Shown: in pieces, positions 56,339 to 64,000 of the stretch
How the letters are laid out: every line of letters starts with the position of its first letter
Numbering within the stretch: position 1 is the stretch's first letter
From: Prolixibacteraceae bacterium
GTDB lineage: Bacteria > Bacteroidota > Bacteroidia > Bacteroidales > Prolixibacteraceae
Assembly: GCA_019856515.1 (NCBI GenBank)
Contig: CP082230.1
Coordinates: 4,340,001 to 4,404,000 of the forward strand
Reading direction: 5' to 3'
DNA: 64,000 nt
The notes under the pieces: model-generated
The model's input: the letters and a program-made list of their open reading frames with translations, nothing else
Told to the model about the DNA's origin: nothing
Databases searched by the model: none
Position numbers and translations under genes: made by a program

Positions 56339-57358
56339 TTATTTTTTTTTCTTAGCGGAAGATTCTCTCTCTATAAGTTTAATTGGAAGAACGATAGTTT
56401 CGTGTGTATTTGTTTGATTATCAATGTTTGTAATCAGGAGTTCTGTGGCTTTGTACCCTACATCATATCCCCTCTGTTCAATAGTTGAAAGTGATGGGGA
56501 AATTAATTTTGCGTAGGGTTCATTACTGAATCCGATAATGGCAAGTTCGTCTGGAATTGCAATATTGTGTTGTTTTGCATATTCGATGAGGCTTAAACAT
56601 ACTGTATCGTTGGATGCAAATATAGCATCTGGTCTTTTTTTGCCACCTAATAGAATCTTTGCAGCTTCTTCCCCCTCTTCTCTGGTAAGATAGTTTTCAA
56701 GGATTTCACTTGCGAAAGGCTCCATGTTGTGTTTGCGCAATGCTTTGAAGAATCCCTGTGTTCTATTAATATACAAATTTAGATGTTGTGGTCCTGCAAT
56801 ATGAGCAATTTGTTTGCAGCCTTGCGAAATAAGATGTTCAGCAGCAAGGAATCCTCCTTTAAAATCATCCACTACTACCTTATTTGACTCTATTTCATCA
56901 CATATTCGATCAAAGAAGACCAATGGAACTTCTCTGTCGATAATCTTATAGTAGTGTTGGTAGTCATTTTTTACTAGTGCAATAGATGCGATAATCCCAT
57001 CTACCCCTGCGTGAAGTAGAGTTTGAATACACTCTTTTTCTTGCGCTTCACTTTCATTGCTTTGGGTAATAATGACATTATAACCCTTGCTTTTTGCATA
57101 TTTCTCTACTCCATTAATTGCATCGGAGAAGAAATGTCGGTTAATCTTAGGAATAATTAGTCCGATGGTTTTTGTGCGTTTCATGCGCAAAGCAGTAGCT
57201 GCAGCATTGGGTTTGTATCCAAGCTCATTGGCTAGCTCTAGAACTTTTGCTTTGGTCTTATCACTAATTCTTGAGTTGTTATTTAGTGCTCTAGAGACCG
57301 TAGAACTTGAAATTCCAAGCTTTTTAGCTATGTCATGAATCGTTATATTTTGTTCCAT
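56339..57358 (-). CDS. LacI-family transcriptional regulator
   Basis: A 339-residue repressor-type regulator. The N-terminal helix-turn-helix (ITIHDIAKKLGISSSTVSRA) and hinge helix (NAAATALRMKRTKTIGLIIP) are followed by a periplasmic-binding-protein-like sensor domain (HFFSDAINGVEKYAKSKGY; DAIFASNDTVCLSLIEYAK; IIGFSNEPYAKLISPSLSTI). It is divergent from kduI, with 335 bp between the starts, and palindromes lie over both predicted promoters. It most likely represses the uronate genes and possibly itself until a breakdown product such as a ketodeoxy-uronate binds. The effector is inference. Confidence 0.95.
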   Translation of the reverse strand: MEQNITIHDIAKKLGISSSTVSRALNNNSRISDKTKAKVLELANELGYKPNAAATALRMKRTKTIGLIIPKINRHFFSDAINGVEKYAKSKGYNVIITQSNESEAQEKECIQTLLHAGVDGIIASIALVKNDYQHYYKIIDREVPLVFFDRICDEIESNKVVVDDFKGGFLAAEHLISQGCKQIAHIAGPQHLNLYINRTQGFFKALRKHNMEPFASEILENYLTREEGEEAAKILLGGKKRPDAIFASNDTVCLSLIEYAKQHNIAIPDELAIIGFSNEPYAKLISPSLSTIEQRGYDVGYKATELLITNIDNQTNTHETIVLPIKLIERESSAKKKK

Positions 57359-57415
57359 ATCTCGGTATCAGGTGTTGTTTGATTTGTGTAGAATTTGACG
57401 ATAAGTGTTAAATTC

Positions 57416-57468
57416 TATATTTGTGCAATTGTTGCACAAATATAGGTCCAAACTGTTGCATTGTGCAA
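57416..57468 (-). promoter_or_regulatory. lacI promoter with two overlapping palindromes
   Basis: On the minus strand TTTG (57468-57465), a 20-nt spacer and TATATTTG (57444-57437) match the Bacteroidota promoter. TTGTGCAA-TTG-TTGCACAA (57421-57439) overlaps the -7 box, and TTGCA-TTG-TGCAA (57456-57468) overlaps the -33 box. Both share the half-site TTG(TG)CA, so one dimeric protein could occlude both, consistent with autoregulation. A plus-strand TATATTTG at 57416-57423 overlaps the first palindrome. Confidence 0.6.
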
Positions 57469-57600
57469 ATCGAAATAAGAAAAAGTAAAAGTTTGCACAG
57501 TAATATTTTGTGTTGAATTACGTAATGTGTTGTTTATTAGGTGTATGTGGTGTGTTGTTGCATTTTGTTAATCAAATATGTTTTAGAATAGGTGAAAAAA

Positions 57601-57645
57601 TATGCGAAAACGATTGCGCATATTTCAACTAATCCTTTATATTTG
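57601..57645 (+). promoter_or_regulatory. kduI promoter with LacI-type operator
   Basis: TATGCG-AAAACGATTG-CGCATA (57601-57622) has perfect 6-bp arms and the central AAnCGnTT core of LacI-family operators. It covers TTG at 57614-57616, which stands 21 nt before TATATTTG at 57638-57645, the Bacteroidota -33/-7 arrangement. A repressor bound here would block the promoter. The kduI start follows about 48 bp downstream. Confidence 0.7.
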
Positions 57646-57693
57646 TGCTTATCATATTTGAGATAAAATAATAGATTAAATATTTATATAAAG

Positions 57694-58536
57694 ATGGCTG
57701 AAAACTACAGAGAAGTTTTTGCAACACATCCACGTGATGCTAAGACTTACGATACGCAGAGATTAAGAGAAGAGTTCCTTGTTGAGACAGTATTAAACGA
57801 GGATAAAATCGTTTGGAACTACTCACACTATGATCGTTTAATGGTAGGTGGAGTTATTCCAGTAAACCAAGAGATCGTACTAGAGACTATCGAACCATTA
57901 AAGAGTGAGAACTTCTTGGATCGTCGTGAACTAGGAATTGTTAACGTTGGATCAAAAGGTATTGTTGTTGTTGACGGAACAGAATACGAGATTGACTATA
58001 AAGAGGCAATCTATGTAGGAATGGGATGTAAAGAGATTGTATTGAAAAGTTGTGATGCAGCTAACCCTGCTCGTTTCTATATGAATTCAGCTCCTGCACA
58101 CCAAGCTTTCCCAACAGTAAAAGTAGGTCGCGAGGATGCAATTGTTATTGAGTTAGGTGAGGCAGAGTCTTCAAACCGTCGTACATTAAACAAGCTAATT
58201 GTTAATGATACCATCAAAACAAACCAATTGCAGATGGGTATGACTGAGTTACACCCAGGAAGTGTATGGAATACCATGCCAGCACATACACATAGTCGTC
58301 GTATGGAGGCTTATTTCTATTTTGAAGTGCCTAAGAATCATTCTATTTGTCATATGATGGGTGAGCCAACAGAGACACGTCACGTATGGATGCAGAATGA
58401 GCAAGCAATTTTCTCACCAACATGGTCAATTCACTCAGCAGCAGGAACAAGTAATTATACTTTTATCTGGGGTATGGGCGGAGAGAATCTAGCTTACGGA
58501 GATATGGATGTTATTGCAACACCAGATCTACGATAA
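57694..58536 (+). CDS. kduI: 5-dehydro-4-deoxy-D-glucuronate isomerase
   Basis: A 280-residue cupin-fold isomerase converting 5-keto-4-deoxyuronate to 2,5-diketo-3-deoxygluconate. Recognised by YDRLMVGGVIPVN, FLDRRELGIVNVG, YEIDYKEAIYVGMG and the metal-site region WNTMPAHTHSRRMEAYFYF, where the two His and the Glu are expected Zn ligands, with a further His in WSIHSAAGTSNYTFIWGMGGEN. Length is standard. It is the first gene of the plus-strand uronate operon; kduD follows after 41 bp. It probably handles the unsaturated uronate freed by GH88. Confidence 0.97.
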   Translation: MAENYREVFATHPRDAKTYDTQRLREEFLVETVLNEDKIVWNYSHYDRLMVGGVIPVNQEIVLETIEPLKSENFLDRRELGIVNVGSKGIVVVDGTEYEIDYKEAIYVGMGCKEIVLKSCDAANPARFYMNSAPAHQAFPTVKVGREDAIVIELGEAESSNRRTLNKLIVNDTIKTNQLQMGMTELHPGSVWNTMPAHTHSRRMEAYFYFEVPKNHSICHMMGEPTETRHVWMQNEQAIFSPTWSIHSAAGTSNYTFIWGMGGENLAYGDMDVIATPDLR

Positions 58537-58577
58537 TTAATTAACAGGATATAAGAACATCATTAAATATAAGACCA

Positions 58578-59369
58578 ATGATTTTAGATTTATTTAGCTT
58601 AAAAGGGAAGAATGCTCTTGTAACAGGAGCTACTCACGGACTAGGAATGGCTATTGCTTCTGCACTTGGTGAGGCTGGTGCACAGATCATCGTAAATGAT
58701 TTGAATCAAGAAAAACTTGATGTTGCAATCGAGGAGTATAAAGCGAAAGGTATCGATGCAAAAGGTTATTTGTTTGATGTAACAAATGAAGAGGCAGTGA
58801 TCGCAGCTGTTGAACAGATCGAAGCAGAAGTTGGACCAATTGGTATTCTAGTAAACAATGCTGGTATTATCAAGCGTGTTCCTATGCAAGATATGGAAGT
58901 TAAAGATTACCGTCAAGTTATCGATATTGACCTTGTTGGACCTTTCATCATGGGTAAATATGTTGGTCGTAAGATGATCGAGCGTCGTGAGGGAAAAATC
59001 ATTAACATGTGTTCAATGATGAGTGAACTTGGACGTAATGATGTTTGTGCTTATGCATCAGCTAAAGGTGGTTTGAAAATGTTGACTAGAAACATGGCTA
59101 CTGAGTGGGCTAAGTATGGTATTCAAACGAATGGAATCGGACCTGGTTATTTTGCAACTGCGCAAACTGAGCCTATCCGTGTTGATGGTCATCCATTTAA
59201 CGATTTTATTATTAACCGTACGCCAGCTGCAAGATGGGGTAACCCTGAAGATCTAGGTGGTACAGCTGTATTCCTAGCATCTAAAGCAAGTGATTTCGTT
59301 AACGGTCACGTTGTTTATGTAGATGGTGGTATTCTTGCTACAATCGGAAAACCTTCTAACGAAGCGTAA
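58578..59369 (+). CDS. kduD: 2-dehydro-3-deoxy-D-gluconate 5-dehydrogenase (SDR family)
   Basis: A 263-residue short-chain dehydrogenase acting directly after KduI to give 2-keto-3-deoxygluconate. Visible SDR features are the cofactor loop TGATHGLGMAIA (residues 16-27), NNAGIIKR, a serine in NMCSMMSE, the catalytic YASAK, then GPGYFATAQTEP and the end GHVVYVDGGILATIG. The kduI neighbour and length support KduD over a generic SDR. KDG kinase and aldolase genes, needed for the last two steps, are not in the window. A strong hairpin follows the gene. Confidence 0.94.
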   Translation: MILDLFSLKGKNALVTGATHGLGMAIASALGEAGAQIIVNDLNQEKLDVAIEEYKAKGIDAKGYLFDVTNEEAVIAAVEQIEAEVGPIGILVNNAGIIKRVPMQDMEVKDYRQVIDIDLVGPFIMGKYVGRKMIERREGKIINMCSMMSELGRNDVCAYASAKGGLKMLTRNMATEWAKYGIQTNGIGPGYFATAQTEPIRVDGHPFNDFIINRTPAARWGNPEDLGGTAVFLASKASDFVNGHVVYVDGGILATIGKPSNEA

Positions 59370-59385
59370 GAGACAATTATATTTT

Positions 59386-59415
59386 AGAGACCAAGGATTT
59401 ATTCCCTTGGTCTCT
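59386..59415 (+). terminator. Hairpin after kduD
   Basis: AGAGACCAAGG / CCTTGGTCTCT, 11-bp perfect arms, 8-nt loop, followed by TCTTGTTTT. It separates kduI-kduD from the downstream genes but is probably leaky, as the T-run is interrupted. Confidence 0.75.
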
Positions 59416-59454
59416 TCTTGTTTTGCAAAAAATAATATTTAAGTAAAAGTTATT

Positions 59455-60732
59455 ATGGTAAGGCTATATAAATATGCAGTATGGATGTTTGTGTTGGTTT
59501 TGTTTGGATGTTCTTCAAGTAAAACGAATATCAAACTAGAAAACAATTTAGATGTAGAACGTGCAGACGAGCCCGTGGTTATTGGTCGTGCAGAGGTGGA
59601 GAAAATTGCTGGAGTTGCTGCTTCAGACGATATGGTACCTTCAGTTTTGTTAAATGGTAAAGCATTGCCTTCACAGGTTGATGATTTAGACCATGACGGT
59701 AAATGGGATGAGTTTGCATTTTTGTATAGCTTCAAGCCAAAAGAGCAAGTAACTTTGACGATTAAATATGTGAAGAGCTCGGAGATGCCTGTATTCAAAC
59801 AAAGAACAAATGTTCGTTTGGGAGTGGGTAATAAAAAAGAGGGTTTTAAAGGAGTGGATCACGCTTTCTCTCCTAAAGGCTTCCAAGGTAAACCATTGCG
59901 TTACCAGTCGGAGAGTGTTGCATGGGAGAATGATAAGATGGCTTTTCGTAACTACTTCGATATTAGAAATGCAAAAGATCTATTTGGTAAGTTAACCGAA
60001 GATATGATTTTGGATAATGTTGGGGCAAAAGGAAACTATCACCAATTGAATGATTGGGGAATGGATGTTCTTCATGTTGGTGCGTCTCTTGGATCAGGTG
60101 GACTAGCTTTGTGTCAGAATGACTCTTTGTATCGTTTAGGAAGTACCGATGTTTTTGAATTTACTTTGGTAAGTAAAGGGCCAGTACGTTCTATCTTTGA
60201 TCTTGATTATAAAGGATGGCATGTTGAGAATAAGGATTTAGAGGCTAAAGAGCGTGTTACCATTTGGGGTGGTCATTATTGGTTTAAAAGTGATGTGACT
60301 GTAAAAGGTGCGAACCCAGAAAGTACATTGGCAGTAGGTATTGTTACTTCATATTTGAAAACGCCTACTTCTTTGGAGAAGATGGGTCATTTTGTGATGG
60401 GATCTACTCTAGACAAGCAATCTGAAAATAAAGATAACTTGGGTATGGGGATTTTGATTCCTACTAAGGAGTTTGTAAAGTCTGCAAATGCTCCTGAAGC
60501 AACTGTTTATCCTTTGGGTTCTCCTGAGTTTGCAAAAAATAGATATAGAAAAGCGGTAACGGAGACTTTCTATTTGACACAGAAATTATCTAGCCAACCT
60601 TCTACACATTACTTCTTTGCTGTATGGGAAGAGGAGAATAAGAAGTGGGCTTCACACGATACTTTCAAGGAGATGATGAAAGCGGAGAGTGAAAGAATCG
60701 CACATCCAATTGCAATTACGTATAACAAATAA
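59455..60732 (+). CDS. DUF4861 lipoprotein
   Basis: A 425-residue exported protein with a lipoprotein signal (VWMFVLVLFGC, Cys19). The DUF4861 layout is recognisable: N-terminal DEPVVIGRAEVEKIAG and VDDLDHDGKWDEFAFLYSF, then SPKGFQGKPLRYQSESVAWE, NDKMAFRNYFDIRNAKDLFG, DWGMDVLHVGASLGSGGLAL and SSQPSTHYFFAVWEEENKKW. The family occurs in polysaccharide-utilisation loci for uronate-containing polymers. I do not know its biochemical role with certainty; a surface or periplasmic uronate-oligomer enzyme or binder is plausible. It sits between kduD and an ExuT-type transporter, separated from the latter by 30 bp. Confidence 0.85.
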   Translation: MVRLYKYAVWMFVLVLFGCSSSKTNIKLENNLDVERADEPVVIGRAEVEKIAGVAASDDMVPSVLLNGKALPSQVDDLDHDGKWDEFAFLYSFKPKEQVTLTIKYVKSSEMPVFKQRTNVRLGVGNKKEGFKGVDHAFSPKGFQGKPLRYQSESVAWENDKMAFRNYFDIRNAKDLFGKLTEDMILDNVGAKGNYHQLNDWGMDVLHVGASLGSGGLALCQNDSLYRLGSTDVFEFTLVSKGPVRSIFDLDYKGWHVENKDLEAKERVTIWGGHYWFKSDVTVKGANPESTLAVGIVTSYLKTPTSLEKMGHFVMGSTLDKQSENKDNLGMGILIPTKEFVKSANAPEATVYPLGSPEFAKNRYRKAVTETFYLTQKLSSQPSTHYFFAVWEEENKKWASHDTFKEMMKAESERIAHPIAITYNK

Positions 60733-60762
60733 CATAATCAGAGAAACAGTTAACTTTTAGTT

Positions 60763-62076
60763 ATGAGTACTACTAAACCACAAGGTACGTATAGATATCG
60801 AATATTGGCGATGCTTTTTATTGCAACGACAATTAACTATATGGACCGTAGCATCATGGGGGTTTTAGGACCAACCTTGATGGATAAATTTCAATGGACA
60901 AATACCGACTTCGCTAACATTAACATTGCTTTTAAGATGGCTTATGCCATTGGTATGTTAACGATGGGAGGTATCATCGATAGATTTGGAACACGTATTG
61001 GATATGCAATCTCAATTGCTATCTGGAGTTGTTTCGGTATGTTGCATGCTGCAATTCAGCCAGCTTTTGCATTGGTAGGTTTTATCGGTGCTCGTTTTGG
61101 TCTTGGAATTGGAGAAGCAGGTAACTTTCCAGCTGCAGTTAAGACTGTAGCAGAATGGTTTCCAAAGAAAGATCGTGCTTTTGCTACAGGTATCTTTAAT
61201 GCAGGTTCAAACGTAGGTGCAGTATTGGCTCCTATTGCAGTGCCATTGGTTGCAGGAGCAACAGGAGAGAATTGGCAGTATGCCTTCCTTATTACAGGAT
61301 TCTTTAGTATTGCATGGGTAATTGTTTGGTTAAGGATGTACAGAAAGCCAGAAGATCATCCGAAAGTGTCTGCTGAGGAGTTGGCATATATTAACCATGA
61401 TTGCCAGGTGAAGACTGATGATAAGCCAGTAGAGAAGTTACCTTGGTCTAGTGTTCTACCATTGAGACAGACATGGGCTTTTGCTATAGGTAAAATTACA
61501 GATGCTGTATGGTTCTTCTTTATGTTCTGGAGTGCTATCTTCTTTAAAGAGGTTTTTGGCCTTAAGGATATGCATGAGCTAGGTGGTGCTTTGGTGGTGA
61601 TTTATGTCGTTGCTGATATCGGAAGTATCGGTGGTGGTTATCTTTCAAAGATGTTTATAAATAGAGGATTTGGTTTAAATGCAGCACGTAAACTGTCACT
61701 TTTGATCTGTGCGTTGTGTATTCTGCCAGTAGCTTTTGCTCCATTAACTAGTAATGTATGGATTGCGGTTTGTTTGATTGCTCTGGCTTCAGGTGGACAT
61801 CAAGCATGGTCAGCCAACCTATTTACTTTGGTTTCTGATGTAATGCCTAAGAAAGCGATTGCTTCAGTTGTAGGTATTGGAGGTATGGTAGGTGCTGTAT
61901 CTGGTATGATCGTCGATTTTGCTTTAGGACAAGGGTTAGATGGTGCTGGTAAATCATTCTTTTTTGTAATGTTTGCTGTTGCAGCTTCGTTATATCTAAT
62001 TATTCTATTGGTAATTCACTTATTGTTGCCAAAATTGACTCCACTAGATGAGAATCTAGAGTTGGTTAAAGAGTAA
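60763..62076 (+). CDS. MFS hexuronate transporter, ExuT-like
   Basis: A 437-residue inner-membrane permease with about 12 transmembrane helices. The anion:cation symporter subgroup is recognised by NYMDRSIMGVLGPTLMDKF near the N-terminus, GGIIDRFGTRIGY in loop 2-3 and the FGLGIGEAGNFPAAVKTVAEWFPKKDRAFATGIFNAGS region split over helices 4-5, the ExuT/GudP signature. It should bring unsaturated or free uronate into the cytoplasm for KduI/KduD. It lies 30 bp after the DUF4861 gene and ends at a clear terminator. Confidence 0.93.
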   Translation: MSTTKPQGTYRYRILAMLFIATTINYMDRSIMGVLGPTLMDKFQWTNTDFANINIAFKMAYAIGMLTMGGIIDRFGTRIGYAISIAIWSCFGMLHAAIQPAFALVGFIGARFGLGIGEAGNFPAAVKTVAEWFPKKDRAFATGIFNAGSNVGAVLAPIAVPLVAGATGENWQYAFLITGFFSIAWVIVWLRMYRKPEDHPKVSAEELAYINHDCQVKTDDKPVEKLPWSSVLPLRQTWAFAIGKITDAVWFFFMFWSAIFFKEVFGLKDMHELGGALVVIYVVADIGSIGGGYLSKMFINRGFGLNAARKLSLLICALCILPVAFAPLTSNVWIAVCLIALASGGHQAWSANLFTLVSDVMPKKAIASVVGIGGMVGAVSGMIVDFALGQGLDGAGKSFFFVMFAVAASLYLIILLVIHLLLPKLTPLDENLELVKE

Positions 62077-62102
62077 TTCAATATACCATTGGTTAAGAAT
62101 AA

Positions 62103-62137
62103 AGAGGGCTGTGTTTAAATACATAGCCCTCTTTTTT
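62103..62137 (+). terminator. Terminator of the uronate operon
   Basis: AGAGGGCTGTGT / ACATAGCCCTCT hairpin with a short AAAT loop, followed by six T. It starts 27 bp past the transporter stop. Confidence 0.9.
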
Positions 62138-62317
62138 ATCCATATATTGTAATTTTATATGTTTTTTACAACTGTCTCTTGTTCTGAGAGTGAGTGATTT
62201 TTTGACTTAATATCTCTATATGGACCTAACTAATCGACTCTTTTTATGATGTTTTTACTTTGAGAATAATGATTATGTAATTTTCATATGTTTAAAATGT
62301 TTAAAAAAAAAGAACCA

Positions 62318-62348
62318 TTCCGTCAATTCAAGGTGAATTCGTACGGAA
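62318..62348. repeat. Inverted repeat upstream of the hybrid sensor gene
   Basis: TTCCGTCAATTCA / TGAATTCGTACGGAA pair with small bulges around a 3-nt loop, 46 bp before the sensor start. No T-run follows, so an operator or 5'-leader structure is more likely than a terminator. The surrounding 317 bp hold no gene. Confidence 0.55.
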
Positions 62349-62393
62349 AGCACTATTTTAGTAGCCTAGACAAAGAATTGTAATAATTTCTGT

Positions 62394-64000
62394 ATGCGCA
62401 TCCAACTACTATTCATATTAAGTATTGTATATCTGATCTTTCAGACTGCTTATGCTCAGAATCATATTTTCGAGCATTTGAATGTGTCTGATGGATTAAC
62501 ACAGTCTTCTGTTATCTCAATGGAACAGGATAGTGTGGGGTATATATGGTTAGGTACTAGAAATGGACTTAATAGATACGATGGGACTGAGATTAAGCAG
62601 TATCATCACTTAAGAGGCGATTCTACTTCTGTCTTGGGAGAGAATGTGAAGCAGATCATTGCATCGAAGGAGAGTAGTGATCTTTATGTGTTAGTGAAGC
62701 AAGGTGTTTCTGTATTTCGTTACAAAGAGGAACGATTCTATAATTATGTAGTGCCTCATTGTGAGACTATTTACCTTGATAGTAATACATTGTTTATTGG
62801 TGATCATCTTGGGTTGGGAGTGTTGGATTTGAATACAGGTAATGTGAATAGGGTTTCTATTCCTGGCTATCCAGATTTTGTCTTGAATAAGATATATATG
62901 GACCAACAAGGGCGGTTGTGGTTGGCGACTCGTCAGTATGGTTTGTTATGTTATGATCCCAATAGTAAGGTGGTCAAAGTCATGTTGAATAAAGAGGTTA
63001 CTTCGATTATGGCTTATCAAGGAAGTTACATGGTCGGTACAGCTTCTGATGGGGTCTACTTGCTTTCTGAGCATGGTGTGCTAAAGCATTTTCATGAAAA
63101 GTCTAAGAAGTATCCGTTGTCAAACAATACAATACGTTCTGTCTGTAGAGATCCGCTAGGAAACGTATGGATTGGTACTTTTTATGGATTGAATGTTTGG
63201 AATCCGTCCAATAATAAGATTGATGTATATTACCAGTCTGATTTAGATCCAAATGGATTAAGTCATAATTCGATTTATTCAATTTTAGTTGATAAGCAAG
63301 GAAGTGTATGGATTGGTTCATATTTTGGTGGCGTAAATATCTATAATCCACGGTTGACTGTTTTTAAGTATTTTAAGCCAAATCAACAAAAGAATACTTC
63401 AATAAATTATAGGGTAGTTGGCGATATACTGCAAGGAAGTGGCCCGAATCTATGGATCGCCACAGAAGGTGGTGGCTTAAACTTATACAATACACGAACT
63501 CGGAAGTTTGAATACTTTATTCATAATAGTAGTTCAAATTCGATTTCACACAATAATATTAAAGCGCTGTTTTTTGATCATAACCGAGAACTTTGGGTTG
63601 GAACCCATAATGGAGGGGTGAACAGAATGAATATGAAGACGAAAACTTTTAAAGTATATAATTCGTCGAACAGTGGTTTAAAACATAATTCCGTGTCTGC
63701 TATTGCTGAGTGGCAGGGAAGAATTCTTGTTGGTAATGCAATAGGTTTGTTTATCTCGGATGAGAATAGAGATGAGTTTACATCTTTTCTTGATCGTGGC
63801 ACTCCCGGCTCTCCTGCCGTTTTGGGGACGATACTTCATGTGATGGTTGATTCAAAAGATCGACTTTGGGCAGCTACTGAGAGCAATGGACTCTTTATGT
63901 ATGATGAGTCTAAGGCTAAGGTTTATCATTTTACGGTGGATGAATCAAATCCTTATGGTCTACCAAGTAACCATATCCCGTTTGTATATGAGGACAATAA
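62394..64000 (+). CDS. Hybrid two-component sensor (HTCS), 5' part only
   Basis: About 535 codons are visible before the window ends. The ATG at 62394 gives a signal peptide (MRIQLLFILSIVYLIFQTAY-A) followed directly by NHIFEHLNVSDGLTQSSVIS, the standard start of Bacteroidota HTCS sensors. The rest is a periplasmic beta-propeller of two-component regulator repeats, each with a GYIWLGTRNGLNRYD-type unit (GRLWLATRQYGLLCYD, GNVWIGTFYGLNVW, GSVWIGSYFGGVNIY, PNLWIATEGGGLNLY, RELWVGTHNGGVNRM). Membrane helix, kinase, receiver and AraC domains would lie beyond the window. Such proteins sense oligosaccharides and activate nearby lyase genes; the position suggests a glycosaminoglycan product. Confidence 0.93.
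   Translation, partial: MRIQLLFILSIVYLIFQTAYAQNHIFEHLNVSDGLTQSSVISMEQDSVGYIWLGTRNGLNRYDGTEIKQYHHLRGDSTSVLGENVKQIIASKESSDLYVLVKQGVSVFRYKEERFYNYVVPHCETIYLDSNTLFIGDHLGLGVLDLNTGNVNRVSIPGYPDFVLNKIYMDQQGRLWLATRQYGLLCYDPNSKVVKVMLNKEVTSIMAYQGSYMVGTASDGVYLLSEHGVLKHFHEKSKKYPLSNNTIRSVCRDPLGNVWIGTFYGLNVWNPSNNKIDVYYQSDLDPNGLSHNSIYSILVDKQGSVWIGSYFGGVNIYNPRLTVFKYFKPNQQKNTSINYRVVGDILQGSGPNLWIATEGGGLNLYNTRTRKFEYFIHNSSSNSISHNNIKALFFDHNRELWVGTHNGGVNRMNMKTKTFKVYNSSNSGLKHNSVSAIAEWQGRILVGNAIGLFISDENRDEFTSFLDRGTPGSPAVLGTILHVMVDSKDRLWAATESNGLFMYDESKAKVYHFTVDESNPYGLPSNHIPFVYEDN

Noticed and set aside
1..64000. tRNA, rRNA or riboswitch genes
   Set aside because: No cloverleaf, rRNA-like or known aptamer sequence was recognised by eye; a covariance-model scan was not possible.

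Overview
The window is about 64 kb of AT-rich chromosome from a member of the Bacteroidota. A SusC-type TonB-dependent receptor, LytTR and hybrid two-component regulators, DUF4270/DUF4907/DUF5063/DUF4861 proteins, C-terminal type IX secretion sorting domains and promoters of the form TTTG-N20-TATATTTG all point that way. Stacked polysaccharide lyases, sulfatases, a fucosidase and a rhamnosidase suggest a marine or animal-polymer degrader of the Marinilabiliales/Prolixibacteraceae type; that last step is inference.

Layout. 1-3419: 5' part of a SusC-like receptor (minus). 4.5-6.1 kb: guaB with terminator. 6.8-13.0 kb: a plus-strand nucleic-acid group, recQ, DUF5063, a 3'-5' exonuclease, a DEAD-box RNA helicase, xseA and xseB, then an AT-hook-like protein. 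13.8-19.3 kb: cell-envelope proteins (outer-membrane barrels, DUF4907, Kelch lipoprotein, DUF4270 lipoprotein). 19.3-21.1 kb: a LytS/LytTR two-component pair. 21.2-24.4 kb: a GH29 fucosidase and a truncated beta-helix enzyme.

24.86-29.71 kb is a type VI-B (RNA-targeting) CRISPR locus: a frameshifted csx27-like membrane protein gene, cas13b (1122 aa, HEPN motifs RNNCSH at 121-126 and RNKFAH at 1073-1078) and an array of ten 36-nt repeats with nine spacers. No cas1 or cas2 is present. Debris lies on both sides, followed by an intact IS256-family element (30554-31996, with 8-bp target duplication CCTCCGTG) and a long imperfect palindrome.

32.6-37.7 kb: def, ruvX, a lipoprotein and a GH78 rhamnosidase. 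37.8-39.7 kb is an insertion-sequence graveyard (ISAs1 and IS3 remnants, dispersed repeats).

40.1-62.1 kb is a glycosaminoglycan (chondroitin/dermatan/hyaluronan-type) utilisation region. It holds three PL8 chondroitinase-ABC-like lyases, a GH88 unsaturated glucuronyl hydrolase, two sulfatases, a LacI regulator, kduI, kduD, a DUF4861 lipoprotein and an ExuT-like MFS transporter, followed by the start of a hybrid two-component sensor (62394 to the window end). The lyases would cut the polymer to unsaturated oligosaccharides, the sulfatases desulfate them, GH88 release the unsaturated uronate, and KduI/KduD take it toward 2-keto-3-deoxygluconate. A LacI-type palindrome overlaps the predicted kduI promoter, and two other palindromes overlap the predicted lacI promoter. 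No tRNA or rRNA gene was seen.
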